A stretch of 64,000 bases of DNA from assembly GCF_000003815.2 (NCBI RefSeq), contig NC_049994.1:316233-380232 (forward strand), written 5' to 3'. This document shows positions 38,401 to 47,945 of the stretch, in pieces; position 1 is the first letter of the stretch, and every line of letters starts with the position of its first letter. Both the position numbers and the translations under genes were made by a program. The DNA is from Branchiostoma floridae. Lineage: Eukaryota > Chordata > Leptocardii > Amphioxiformes > Branchiostomatidae. The notes under the pieces are model-generated. The model did no database searches, had not been told where the DNA came from, and saw nothing but the letters and a program-made list of their open reading frames with translations.

Positions 38401-38720
38401 TTGTTCAACTTCTGGCGCATTTTGCATCAAAACATGGGTTTTCTCAGGTGGGTATGACATAAATGAAATACAACACGGTGTATTCCCTATCACCCTCGGT
38501 CCCAGCCATCCCGCGGGTCGGATCGCCCTCCGGCCTTCGGACGATCCTTCCCGCGGTCGGGTGATACCTCAGGTAATACAGAATACATTGTGTTGAATTC
38601 TTTATTTATCTCACCGGGTTTGTTTATGCCTGTCATCGACCCCCGCTGATGAGGACTGATCAGACACATGTGGGCCCAGGTACCGGCCAGGAACAACAGA
38701 AACACCGCTACGGTCTTCAT
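24702..38720 (-). CDS. Secreted LPMO-like (X325/BIM1-like) protein, copy B
   Basis: Exons 38615-38720, 27986-28064, 27079-27142, 25641-25768 and 24702-24801 join in phase to 158 residues. Exon 1 encodes MKTVAVFLLFLAGTWA followed by His-Met-Cys-Leu and PHQRGSMTGINKPG. Exon 2 has SPDCGLTSGPCGQ, exon 3 TVTIQKNLDHY, exon 4 GEPSLTLYSVNITIPKFT and exon 5 QVAYITRNPQAA ending YYQCTDFYIDYP. The four cysteines are kept, but the GHGMAT histidine of copy A is replaced (TG-ALINTIQ) and the PHP histidine is also lost, so a two-histidine brace is unlikely. Assigning exon 1 across a 10.5-kb intron that contains a transposase gene is inference. An alternative first exon at 28.8 kb has the same phase. Confidence 0.7.
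24834..25267. mobile_element. hAT-type non-autonomous element
   Basis: Begins TAGGGCTGGTACCGGTAC and ends GGTAGCGGTACCCATCCCTA. It is flanked by GTTTATAC and GCTTATAC, an 8-base duplication with one mismatch, as expected for hAT insertion. It contains GGTCCAGGTCCGG runs. It lies 32 bases upstream of the exon 5 acceptor of gene B, close to its branch-point region. It is non-coding. Confidence 0.8.
25528..25625. repeat. CA microsatellite in intron 4 of gene B
   Basis: (CA)n followed by interrupted CACA words. A homologous, longer CA/CATA repeat lies at 47817-47945 in copy C. Confidence 0.9.
25937..26330 (-). mobile_element. 3' end of a LINE, minus strand
   Basis: The minus strand encodes CQFC..NMVEDEVHFTVDC, DKFIFLMRFDKP and KKREEAEL, matching the C-terminus of the LINE at 41-43.5 kb. 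It ends with ACAATAAAGGTC and an (ATTC)n tail. It is a dead, 5'-truncated copy. Confidence 0.85.
27755..27860 (+). repeat. Dispersed element end with hammerhead-like fold
   Basis: After GCGACACCTAACAAGTTATAG comes ATGACGAAGGTGACAGACTG, with a perfect 6-base stem GGTGAC/GTCACC, then AAAACGTCGG. It is two substitutions away from a hammerhead core. It belongs to the same family as 13310 and 19036. Confidence 0.4.
28805..28863 (-). CDS. Possible alternative first exon for copy B
   Basis: On the minus strand ATGGCGCGCCACAATGGAG opens a frame of 19 codons plus one base, ending at CAAG|GTAAAG. The phase fits exon 2 at 28064. It lacks the signal peptide and N-terminal histidine of exon 1 at 38.6 kb, so a product using it would be cytosolic or broken. 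It sits at the end of a long inverted repeat and may be a promoter borrowed from that repeat. Confidence 0.2.
29362..29472. repeat. TA microsatellite, two runs
   Basis: (TA)n at 29364-29390 and 29415-29472, separated by CAAGAAGTTCCACAGATCTACC. Confidence 0.95.
29525..31770. repeat. Tandem ~130-bp units each with two GTATCATT-NN-AATGATAC palindromes
   Basis: Left of about 29.8 kb the motif centre reads CA; right of 30.0 kb it reads TG. The two sides are therefore opposite in orientation. Units on the right include ACTGTCGGAATAGCTTAGTC, CTTTGTCCTTTGAATGTTGC, ACCAGTTGGGATTCTTGTAT and then a second palindrome. Regular copies run from about 31090 to 31770 with spacings near 120-135. Small unrelated insertions lie at 30247-30345 and 30412-30455 (the latter a hAT fragment). 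Confidence 0.8.
32340..32716 (+). other. Possible 5' UTR intron of the pogo-like gene
   Basis: GCG|GTAAGTTGAC at about 32350 is a good donor, and TCATTGTCAG immediately before the ATG at 32717 is a good acceptor. A non-coding first exon starting near 32.2-32.3 kb, at the edge of the inverted repeat, would fit. This is inference. Confidence 0.3.
32717..35101 (+). CDS. Pogo/Tigger (jerky-like) DDE transposase, two coding exons
   Basis: Exon 1 (32717-34660) and exon 2 (35012-35101) join in phase across GAC|GTAAGA and CCACAG|GAAGG to 677 residues. If unspliced, the frame ends at 34708. The N-terminus (MASRRKKYNQEDMDRAL, then AKEYGIPQSTLHDRV) is a pipsqueak-type helix-turn-helix, followed by a CENP-B-type second helix-turn-helix. 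The DDE core shows YNADETG (Asp177), LILDQHYSH (Asp284) and HFLQPLDVSVF (Asp320), so all three acids are present. The tail has five to six Thr-rich repeats, a CPTCNAACTVC cluster and a long Lys/Glu coiled coil. ATG 32717 is chosen over the upstream in-frame ATG because the motif begins there. It is intact, so it is either an active element or a domesticated gene; no terminal repeats were identified. Confidence 0.85.
35102..36380. other. Gene-free stretch
   Basis: 3' flank of the pogo-like gene. No gene, RNA or clear repeat is seen. Confidence 0.4.
36390..36673 (+). CDS. Candidate two-exon start of an unknown small gene
   Basis: ATG at 36390 opens MAETIVATVPPPIAVLFALG, which is hydrophobic at its end. 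A phase-1 donor (CTTG|GTATAG) joins an acceptor at GTAGCAG|GCCCG (about 36568) in phase. The second exon reads PKEIDPKARLLEHKN and on to HDFILIAAI before GTGAGT. The phases agree, but no family is recognised and no further exon was found. The open frame through the putative intron in another frame weakens the case. Confidence 0.25.
37098..37122. promoter_or_regulatory. Paired CRE-type palindromes
   Basis: TGACGTCA occurs twice, four bases apart (GACGTCATTTTGACGTCATC). Related TTACGTAA and TTACGTCA words lie near 37270. These are consensus CREB/ATF sites; no adjacent transcript is identified. Confidence 0.35.
37610..37638. repeat. TA microsatellite
   Basis: Uninterrupted (TA)n of about 28 bases. 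Confidence 0.9.
38119..38176. repeat. Inverted repeat
   Basis: CATGACCCTGACG and CGTCAGGGTCATG are 13-base complementary arms around a ~30-base loop. Confidence 0.6.
38380..38600. mobile_element. Fold-back element, family 4
   Basis: ATACAACACGGTGTATTCCC pairs with GAATACATTGTGTTGAA, and TATCACCC with GGTGATA, around a GC-rich centre. A diverged copy lies at 61868-62050. It ends about 15 bases left of exon 1 of gene B, in the first intron. Confidence 0.65.
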
Positions 38721-41000
38721 GCTAACTGCGATCCTCGCAAAAACGCTGTAGAACCTACTAAATCTTGTCTGTTTCCCAACAGCTTGCTTGTTTTATGTAG
38801 CTAAAACCAGCTATACTGGATTTTCTGGCTGGGTGGGTCAGAGGTCACAGAGTATTAAACAGTACATTGTATCTATGTCACTTGTCCTTACCCTGTCCAA
38901 CAAGTCCACACAGTAGGCTACTGTTTCGCAAAGTTTTGGATGTCTTCAGTTGTTGGTCATGTCATCAGAGAAAAAGCTATTGGAAAACGGGAAAGTGTGT
39001 TCGAGTATAACATTATCCATTTTAGATCGTGCCATCCTTAAGAATTAGAAGTTATATTCATGTACAAACGGAACTTGTATAGAACAAACGCGGTGTAAAT
39101 TACACTGTAAAGCTGGGAAGAGACTTCGTTTCGTAAGTCACAAATTAAACAAACATTGAAATGAGAGGAGCATCACTGACGAATCCGTTTTCTTTTTCAT
39201 AGAGGCCGTGACAATTGTAGAAAGCGAAATATACATTCCTTGTTGTCACAATATGCTCCTTTTTCACCTCCATAACGCTATTTAATGTCTTTGTCTAATG
39301 TCGTCGAATTCGCGAATGTGTCCTAGTCACTGCGCCGCTTGTGCTGTCATCGGTCCCATCATTCCTACCAGGGAGGTTCCTACCGGCCCGCTAATTATAA
39401 TAACCCCTACAAGACCCTCGTTCCTCTTTACATCCCTGCCTGTATCTTTGAGGTCCACTCTCGCTGCACTTGCGTCAAGCTTGTGTCACTGCGGGGTTCG
39501 TTCACTGCGTCACTGTTTTGTCTTCAATGGGAAATGTCATACATTTTATCTTTTGCATTTATCTAGTTCTTTCTTCATCAAAAGTTGGACATTTCATCAT
39601 CAAGTAATTTGATGGCAAATAGTAGGTACTACCGTGCTCCGCGAATCGCTGATCAAGTAGTAGAAACCCCTCTAGCGTACTATTGACTCTATTTGTCCAA
39701 TTTCTGCTATTTGGCCAGCGCTCCGTAGAGCCTGGTAAAGTCCGGGCTACTGGTACCCAAACTAGGCATGGATCAAAAGCGACCTCTATTTATCGTTTGC
39801 AGTACTGTTTCACGACTAGTAGTATGTCGTGTTTACTGTAGTATTATAACCGGTTAATAGGGGTCGCTTTTGATCCATGGGATATTTCCATTGACCTATG
39901 ATCAGATGCACATGCTTCAATTTTACAATGTTACGTGTATATGATTGTGCATCTTACATGTTAATAAAGAGAATGAGTGACCACAGTACTGTGATATGGC
40001 ATCCTAGTGACTACAAAACCATTAACACTAAAATTAGGCCCTTTCAAAGATTTCGAGGTCCGCTCTTTCCTCACACCTATGGATTGATGTTTCCTGTAGT
40101 ACTTGTACGTGGGTCAGATATATATAGAGGAAGTGAACATCTGACAAACTTTTTGAAGGTGTGGTCATCTTGAAATCATCTCATCCAATATATAGAAATC
40201 TGGGCGACAAATTGAGATATTTGAATGTAAAGAGGATATATGCCTTTACCTTTATAAAACTAATGACGCCACTTTTTGTCACTTAACCCGCATCACTGTA
40301 CTGTTATCATTTTGGAGCAGAAATGTGGATTCTGTACAATGTTTTCTTGTTCAACATTTCTTTTAGCAATAAATTTGGTGCACTTGTGTGTTCTTGTGTG
40401 TACAGAAAAGAACATAGTTTACGTTTCAACTGTCATCTATAAATACCACAATATGGTTAGCACTGGCCCCTAGACTACTCAGAGAGAATCAATCGTAGGT
40501 GTACATGTACGTCCAACCTCTACTGTATGTAAGTAAGAACAGATATCTTCTGTTGGTTATCTATACATCGTTTGCTTGTCAGACTTATTTTTACATTTCT
40601 CTGACCAAAGTAAGATAAAACTTGTTGGAAATTTCCACATACCTGTGTGGAATTCTTGTCTGTTAATGCCTTTTTCTTGTGCGATGAAAGAATCCACTCT
40701 CCGTTTCAACTCATTTTACCACAACATGGTTGTGAAAGTTGTAGCTATTTTGCCCCTAGATTGCTCACACACGCCATCTAATTCTATTGTAGATGCCCAG
40801 TATTTGTTGTCTGTTACTTTTCCGAAAATACCTAGCGTTAACATACCATTTCCTTTCATAAACATGTAGGTCCATTCTTTTCAAAGTTGTCTTGTTCTCT
40901 TTTGGTGGTCAGTAACAAATAACCATTGACAGAAAAGTTTCGTTCATAAACGTGTGTTTGTCTGTGACACGCCAATGGTATTGTTATTGACAGACACGTA
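38721..41000. other. Upstream flank of copy B exon 1, no gene seen
   Basis: Contains a CACTGCGGGGTTCG repeat word at about 39488, a fragment resembling family 1 MITE ends at about 39655-39735 and the fold-back at 39767. Otherwise it is unassigned. Confidence 0.4.
39767..39879. mobile_element. Fold-back element, family 5
   Basis: CATGGATCAAAAGCGACC and GGTCGCTTTTGATCCATG are perfect 18-base complementary ends, extended imperfectly inward. A 113-base non-coding element. Confidence 0.75.
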
Positions 41001-41007
41001 TCTCTAA

Positions 41008-43395
41008 GTGGTACAATGTTCAAGTCTACAATGTCTCATTTGCATACTTGTCTTACACCTTGGAGTACTTGAAAAACATCCATCTAACCCAGAAATAAGA
41101 GGAAGGTTCTTTAAAACAAGAAAAGACTACAAAAAGCTGGTAAAAAAGAAAAAACGTGACTTTCACCAACAGATAATGAACCAACTATCTTCACTCAGAG
41201 AAAGAAACCCGACTGCGTTCTGGAACTTATTGAATAAGTTGAAATCTGAGAAAGTGTCTGGGAGTAGCCAAATATCAGAGGAGGATTGGTTACAGCACTT
41301 TAGTAACCTGGACAAAGATTTAACAAATGGTTTCTGTAACATAGACGCTTCAACCACTGAAACCGTAGACACTTCATCCCCTTCAAATACAATCCCAATG
41401 GAGAGCTCCATATTAGACTCCCTTATAACAGAGAAAGAATTGGACACCGCTATATCAAATCTAAAAAACAAAAAATCTAGCGGTGGTGACATGATTAATA
41501 ATGAAATGTTTAAATGTGGAAAACATATCCTAAAGAAACCACTTCTACATCTTTTCAATTCCTGTCTACAAAATAGTTACTTCCCTAAAGAATGGTCACT
41601 AAGTCATATTGTACCCATTCATAAATCCGGGGACACTTCTGTCCCAGACAACTATCGAGGAATATCCATTATTAGTTGTCTGGGAAAACTATTCTCATCT
41701 ATTCTGAATACCCGTCTAGTTAATTATGCAGAACATTACAGCCTTTTCAAACCACAACAGGCCGGTTTTAGAAAAAACTTTAGAACAACTGACAACCTTT
41801 TCGTATTATCCACCTTAGTTAGCAAATATCTGAGCAAAAACGCACGAATTTATGCCTGTTTTGTAGATTTTAGCAAGGCGTTTGACTCGGTTTGGAGAGA
41901 AGGCCTTCTACTGAAATTAAACAAACTTGGATTAGGAGGGAAATTTCTACTCACTATAAAAGACATGTATTCCAAAACAACAAATTGTGTTAAAACTAGC
42001 CACGGCCTTACCGAAACTTTTGTAACTAACTGTGGGGTTCGACAAGGCTGTAATCTTAGTCCAACTTTGTTTAATTTATTCATAAGTGATTTACCAGATG
42101 TGTTTAATGACCATTCCTGTAACCCTCCTATATTGCACGATAAGAAAGTGTCATGTTTATTATATGCAGATGACCTGGTACTTTTGTCTGAATCTCAACA
42201 GGGTCTGCAAACTTCTCTAAGTAGATTAGAAAATTATTGTGAATCATGGAAGTTGAATGTTAATCTAAAGAAAACTAAAGTCATTGTATTTACGAAAGGT
42301 GGCCGCCTACCAAAAGACTGCCTTTTTCTATATAAAAGACATGTAGTAGAAATTGTTACAAATTATTGCTACCTGGGCATTGTTGTAAACTCAGCTGGCA
42401 CGTTCAAGGCAAATAACAAATATCTGCACAGCAAAGGCCTGAGAGCCCTCTATGGAATCAACCAATCCCTTGGCAAAGCCGACGCTTCTATATCCGTAAG
42501 AAGCAAGCTATTTGACACATGCGTGAAACGTATTTTGTTGTATGGTTCGGAAATATGGGGTTCATTCAAAACTCCAAAATCATCACCAATTGAAGCTATC
42601 CATTTAAAATTTTGTAAACAATCATTGAATGTCCCCAGATCCGCATGTTACCTGGCCGTAATGGCAGAACTTGGAAGACACCCTCTTAAACTAGAAGCAT
42701 CCCTTAACGCCATCAAACAGTATATTAGAGTACGACAGAACGTGCCAGCTGATAGTCTATCAGCAGATGCTCTTTTGTGTCAACGTAAACTGGACACATT
42801 AGGCGCTAAATGCTGGGCTTCTGGAGTCCGCAAGACGCTAGAGGAATGTGGTTTTGGCTATGTCTGGCACTCTCCCATATCATCTGTCCTAAATCCATCA
42901 CAAATAATTCCATCCATCGACCAACGTTTAAAAGATATGTACCTTCAATCTTTCGTAACAGCAATGCACAGCAACAACAAATTACGAACATACAGATTAC
43001 TTAAAACTACTTACAACGACGAGAAATACTTAAAGATTGCAAACATTCGGCACAGAACAGCCATCACAAAGCTCCGCATTAGTTCACATAGACTCCACAT
43101 TGAAAAAGGCCGACATAACCACATTCCTCTGGAAGAAAGAATCTGCCAATACTGTAACTTGAATAAGATAGAGGATGAGTGCCATTTTATTGTTGAATGT
43201 ACTTTATACAACAACGAAAGAAACGTCCTTTTTGAAAATATACAACTTATGTTCCCAAATTTCCGATACTTGAATACCACGGAAAAATTTATATTTCTCA
43301 TGCAATTAGATAAGCCATATATTATTGATTCCATTTGTCCTTATGTTTATAACTGTTTTAAGAAGCGAGAAGAAGTTGAACTTGTACATACTTGA
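41008..43395 (+). CDS. LINE reverse transcriptase ORF, 5'-truncated
   Basis: The 795-codon frame encodes a non-LTR reverse transcriptase. Visible blocks are PDNYRGISIISCLGKLFSSI, QAGFRKNFRTTDNL, the catalytic FVDFSKAFDSVW (Asp287), GVRQGCNLSPTLFNLF and LLYADDLVLLS (Tyr386-Asp389). The C-terminus has a CQYC..N.IEDECHFIVEC zinc-knuckle-like motif. There is no endonuclease domain upstream, so the element is 5'-truncated. The first ~15 codons probably belong to flanking DNA read in frame. With no internal stop over 2.3 kb it looks young. The (ATTC)n tail suggests a CR1/L2/jockey-type clade, which was not resolved. Confidence 0.9.
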   Translation: MVQCSSLQCLICILVLHLGVLEKHPSNPEIRGRFFKTRKDYKKLVKKKKRDFHQQIMNQLSSLRERNPTAFWNLLNKLKSEKVSGSSQISEEDWLQHFSNLDKDLTNGFCNIDASTTETVDTSSPSNTIPMESSILDSLITEKELDTAISNLKNKKSSGGDMINNEMFKCGKHILKKPLLHLFNSCLQNSYFPKEWSLSHIVPIHKSGDTSVPDNYRGISIISCLGKLFSSILNTRLVNYAEHYSLFKPQQAGFRKNFRTTDNLFVLSTLVSKYLSKNARIYACFVDFSKAFDSVWREGLLLKLNKLGLGGKFLLTIKDMYSKTTNCVKTSHGLTETFVTNCGVRQGCNLSPTLFNLFISDLPDVFNDHSCNPPILHDKKVSCLLYADDLVLLSESQQGLQTSLSRLENYCESWKLNVNLKKTKVIVFTKGGRLPKDCLFLYKRHVVEIVTNYCYLGIVVNSAGTFKANNKYLHSKGLRALYGINQSLGKADASISVRSKLFDTCVKRILLYGSEIWGSFKTPKSSPIEAIHLKFCKQSLNVPRSACYLAVMAELGRHPLKLEASLNAIKQYIRVRQNVPADSLSADALLCQRKLDTLGAKCWASGVRKTLEECGFGYVWHSPISSVLNPSQIIPSIDQRLKDMYLQSFVTAMHSNNKLRTYRLLKTTYNDEKYLKIANIRHRTAITKLRISSHRLHIEKGRHNHIPLEERICQYCNLNKIEDECHFIVECTLYNNERNVLFENIQLMFPNFRYLNTTEKFIFLMQLDKPYIIDSICPYVYNCFKKREEVELVHT

Positions 43396-43525
43396 ATGTA
43401 TTAGCATATGTTGAGATGATAAGACACCTTTTTTTGTCAAAATTGTACCTTATCACTAGCGGTACGACCTGTACTTAGCTTGTTTGAGCACAAATGTACA
43501 ATAAAGGTCATTCATTCATTCATAT
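41050..43525 (+). mobile_element. Non-LTR retrotransposon, 5'-truncated
   Basis: Runs from somewhere near 41050 to a 3' end of TGTACAATAAAGGTC plus (ATTC)n. Diverged 3' fragments of the same group lie at 25937-26330 (minus) and 49047-49203 (plus). Confidence 0.85.
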
Positions 43526-44076
43526 ATTTCCATCCCCGCGAGCCCTCCTCATTCATTCCCGCCAGCCGTGACCTCAGAGTGACATCGTGCCGTGATCTAC
43601 GTGTCCATGAATTCTGTAAGTATCAAACTCTTACCAACGTGTTATTTTGCAATCGATTTCCTTTGTTTTTGTACGTACCATACACGCCATGGTTTCTTGG
43701 TGTTTTTAGTTTTATGTTTATAATAGCGGGTCTTGATGGAAGATGGACTTGTTATGTGAGAAATTGTTCAAAATTTGCAAATTAAATGACTTCTGAAAAT
43801 TGCAAATTATATGACTTTCCTAATTTAAAGTAAAGCTTATCGTTTTTCGTCGAATGATTTGCTGTTGATCCAAACGGAACAGGGACAGTTTTCTTGAGGT
43901 AGCTATAGCCATATGAGAAGCGATATTCTTCCCGCAGTTTTGTCAAACTGTTTTCCTGTTTGTATGGCAGATTTGTAGCTAGATTGGCTTTACCACAAGA
44001 ATAAAACTGGGTAATAGAACCGAATAGTCGTGATCATCATTTTGTTTCCCCTCCCTACATCAGCTGAAGCTCCACC

Positions 44077-44672
44077 ATGAAGCTGTTTGTCTGCATGATG
44101 CTGGTGACGATGGTTGTCATGGCAACGCTGATCGACGACTCCGAGGGATGGAGGCGTCGGCGCAGGCGCAGAAGGGGCCGTCTGGATGTCGATGCAGATG
44201 GTACGTTTGGTCATCACAGACGGACCCTTTGGTTTTGTCTAGATGTTGTCTTTTTAATTTGACCAGGGTTCAAGTAGACAATGTTCCTACGTAGCTAACA
44301 CAGAGCGAAAATTGCTTTATTTTAGTACTGATGCATTATATAATACAAAACTTTGCTCTTTCAGTGTCAACAATGTTCTTCAAAAGCATGGATTTCTGCA
44401 CTACATATCGTCACCGTACCCACAAGTCGATGTACTATAGTTATTTGCCACAGCTGTCTCATGATACAGTATATTAAAATTGTATTTCCTTTCCCCGTCC
44501 AGCTGACTCCGAGTTGAGGGAGGTTGTGGAAGAGGCGAGGTCGCTCCTGGAGGAACTTGATGAGGCCAGTGAACACTTGGATACACGGGAACTACAGGAC
44601 GAGGAAGTGGAGAACATACTCGCGGATCAGGAAGAAAGTCAAATGAGAAGGACTCTCGAGCAAGAAATTTAG
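44077..44672 (+). CDS. Small secreted precursor with an eight-arginine run
   Basis: Exon 1 (44077-44200) and exon 2 (44503-44672) join at phase 1 (GATG|GTACG, TCCAG|CTGAC) to 97 residues. A hydrophobic signal (MKLFVCMMLVTMVVMATL) leads into IDDSEGW, then Arg26-Arg33, GRLDVDADAD and a Glu/Asp-rich helical tail ending LEQEI. The layout of signal, short very basic segment and long acidic propiece is that of some antimicrobial or neuropeptide precursors, where the acidic part neutralises the basic one. The poly-Arg run also offers proprotein-convertase sites. No family is recognised. An AATAAA-like AATAAAACTGGG about 75 bases upstream could be a TATA substitute, and ATTAAATAA at about 44969 a polyadenylation signal. 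Confidence 0.65.
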
Positions 44673-45072
44673 TAAAAGTTGAAACTGAATGGTTTAGAAT
44701 TAGAACGGAAGGACGATTGGTCGTTGACTTTATTTTTCTTCGGTTGAATTCATTTTGTCTCGTGTCATTCCTTTCACACAACATGCAATGTTATTCGACC
44801 CAAACAGAATGTCAATTTGAGTTGGTAAAAAAATTTGTCTAATAATGGGTTCAATCTGTTGACTCAAAAATCAGCCACGCCTACTTTGATATGTAATAAT
44901 GCTAATAATTATGCTATGTAAAATGTACATAATGTACGACATCATCTTCTGCACTTGATTCTTGCTGATTAAATAACATTTATTCAAAGCAAATTGAATC
45001 AGTTTTTTGTTCTATTTACAAAAACTAGCAAGAGCTCGACTAAAGTAAGTAAGTAGGTGTATAACGTTAGTT

Positions 45073-45147
45073 AGGTCCAGGATCAGGTCCAAACCTGGAT
45101 CTGAACCGTACCTGGACCTGGATTTTCTGTACCGGTACCCACCCCTA
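45073..45147. mobile_element. 5'-truncated hAT-type element fragment
   Basis: Retains GGTCCAAACCTGGATCTGAA and the terminal TGTACCGGTACCCACCCCTA of the family at 46682 but lacks the other end. Confidence 0.65.
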
Positions 45148-46145
45148 TGCTCAACCATCACTCAACCTACCGTCAGCTGACCACGTGACGATCTCACGCC
45201 CAGGGTACTATAGTATCACACAAACAATCTCGCTATGCTCACAGCTGTTATGTAACGTTTGGGGAACGGGAAAATAACAATACTGACTTCATGCAATAAA
45301 CCATATCGTTCAAGAAACAAATCCATTCACAAATGGTAATTAGTTCTCGCGTTAGACTGATAGTTTATCATCAATAAGATTTAACTGTTGTGACGTAGTT
45401 GTGATGTCAAAGGTTAAGACTTACCTCGGGTAACCTTACACCTGTTTTCAAATGCTTTGCTGAACGTTGACCTTTCATTTACGGATGGTAGTTCACTGTA
45501 GATAGTAACTAGATATCGTTACAGTGACTGCAGACGCTATGAAAGACCATTTATACGCAATTGTTTTAAGATATGATTAGAATATTGTTATTGATTGTCA
45601 TTCCGTACATTCAAGTCAAATTCCATTTGTATATTCGTTGTCAGTAGGACGAACTGTTACAGGCTAGGTTTGCAGCCAGGGCTGTACATGGTGAATAGCT
45701 GAACTAATGGATCAAATCAGATCGCAAATCAGAGTACTAGTTATTGCTATCAGAAAAGAACACTCTGGTAGACAGTTTAAGCGTTTAATGCTTTTCAATC
45801 ATTTGCTTCAATGCTGTAGATAGTACATAGAAAGCGGAAATATGCACAGTATGTATATATCTAAATCTTAGAGACCTCGTATAAAGCTTTCTTGAATATA
45901 TGGAATATCCCCTATATTTGATATTAGTCACCATAACAACTTACTTTGCATGTATGTCTATAAAAGTAAATGTAATGATACTAGTAGTTCCATATAGGTG
46001 CAGTGGTTTGTTATATGCTGTGTTATCTACGGGGCCCATAACTCTCTTTTCAATGCCTTATACCTCCTCAACCGAAGTCAAGTAGCCATTTTTACAACAT
46101 AGCTATCCTATTACCACACTCATGTGCACAACATCGGTGGCATGT

Positions 46146-46213
46146 CAGGGAATTTGAACCCAGGACCGCTGAGATCTGGACCAGACAGCTTAGCCATAAT
46201 GCCAACACAACGT
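46146..46213 (-). repeat. tRNA-derived SINE head (duplicated copy)
   Basis: The minus strand reads GGCATTATGGCTAAGCTG and CCTGGGTTCAAATTCCC. It is the diverged partner of 24180-24258 and so predates the segmental duplication. Confidence 0.5.
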
Positions 46214-46681
46214 CACATCTATACAGATGATAATATATAAACACACCTACAAATGTACATGTTGCTATTTTACCGACAAAAAGTAATACTATATAATAGT
46301 AATCTTCCCTATTTAAATCATTTGAGTGATTCGTTCATCCAGCATCACAATCTCGTCATTATCTATCGTCAATAACTTGAAATTGTTTACTTTGCAAACT
46401 CAAACCCAAAGAAGTTCCACTTCAGGCAGCATAGAAATAGAATTGTAATACTCTCTTAAGAAGAAAAAATGACCCCCTACAAGGGCGTACTAGTCTTAAA
46501 GATATTTAGCTTGTGAAGAAAGCAGAACGTAAAAAGGTGATGTCTGCTTCAGAAGGCAACTACTATTCACTAGACAGAAATAAGCGTCTCTATCCTCCTA
46601 AACACTCACTCACTCACTCACTCATCCTCGCCGCATGTCAGTCTTCACTGACGTCATTGTTCTCCAAGCTATCCTGTCTTC

Positions 46682-47115
46682 TAGGGCTGGGTACCGGTAC
46701 ATAAAACTCAGGTCCAGGTCCGGTTCAGGTCCAGGGGATAAGGTCCAGGTTTGGACCTGACCCTGGACCTGATTCAGTATGTGAGAACTTATACTCAAAA
46801 CGATGGTTCATTTCACTACAAAGATATCTGTTTTGTGGAGTATTCGACTCCCACTGGCGTTTGAATATCCTACAAGGTTAACTGCCTCTGTACTATTGAT
46901 TGTAAAACTTGGTAGAAATGACTAACGGCTCTACTCTACTTCGCTCTTATTATTTTCTTCAACCGGTAAGCCCCCAAAAGTGAGAATGCATGATCATATA
47001 ATCTGTTCCTTTTCCAATAGGTCCAACATCCGGTCCACCGCATTTTTTCATGTCCGATTTTTCTGGAAAAAAAAAACGGTTTTGTACCGGTACACCGTAC
47101 CGGTACCCAGCCCTA
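46682..47115. mobile_element. hAT-type non-autonomous element
   Basis: TAGGGCTGGGTACCGGTAC at the left and GTACCGGTACCCAGCCCTA at the right are perfect terminal inverted repeats. Flanks CTGTCTTC and CTGTCTGC form an 8-base target duplication with one mismatch. It ends 39 bases downstream of the stop codon of copy C. It is non-coding. Confidence 0.85.
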
Positions 47116-47292
47116 CTGTCTGCTGCTGCTCGCTGCACCCCTCCCAGGTACATCCTACAGAGGCTCGATGAAGAAGTCTGTACACTGGTAGAATACGGGC
47201 GGAGCCTGGGGGTTCCTGGTGACGTACGCCGCCTGAAGGGTCCCGATGTCGGAATGCCTAAAGCAGATTGATTGGGAGAATAGATCTTTTCC

Positions 47293-47547
47293 TCAATCAG
47301 TGACTGTTATTAAAGGTAAGCAAACATACCTCCAAATTTTCGATGGCTATCGAGTCCATCTTGCTCACGGAGTGACCTAGTTCTCGCGAGAGTTGCGAGA
47401 ACTAGGTCGAGACTTGCGTGGCTCTTTTGCCCCTCACCCCGCCTCCTTCCGGAGTAAGATTAGGTCACTTCGTGAGCAAGATGGACTGGATAGCCATCGA
47501 AAATTTGGAGGTACATTTGCTTACCTTTAATAACAATCACTGATTGA
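47293..47547. mobile_element. Fold-back MITE with inner CTCGCGAGA palindrome
   Basis: Ends TCAATCAGTGACTGTTATTA and its complement TAATAACAATCACTGATTGA, continued by complementary AAATTTTCGATGGCTATC and CCATCTTGCTCACG arms. The middle holds a second palindrome, CTAGTTCTCGCGAGA/GTTGCGAGAACTAG. Diverged relatives lie at about 26430-26580 and 28150-28290. Confidence 0.85.
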
Positions 47548-47816
47548 TGAAAAAACTATTAACTGTAAACATACGTGACTAATGAATCTCTTCAACGAAA
47601 TTGGGAAAAAAGTTTAACCCCTGTTTTGTTTACAGAAGTTTACAACTAGAAGACAATCAAAAATACTTAAGATACTACAGTCACTTATTAGACATTTCAA
47701 GTACTGTGAGAACTTCTTGAAACAGGCAAACGTCAAAAAATACGTAACGTTATGTACAGAGTCTATACATTTTACGTTAATATTTAGAAATTTTCTCCTT
47801 TGGCAATACACGCATG

Positions 47817-47868
47817 TCACACACACACAAACACATACCTGCTCAAATTCACACACACACACACACAC

Positions 47869-47909
<41 letters not shown>

Positions 47910-47945
47910 TACATACATACATACACATACACACAAACACACACT
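47817..47945. repeat. CA/CATA microsatellite in intron 4 of copy C
   Basis: (CA)n followed by (CATA)n, homologous to 25528-25625. Confidence 0.9.
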
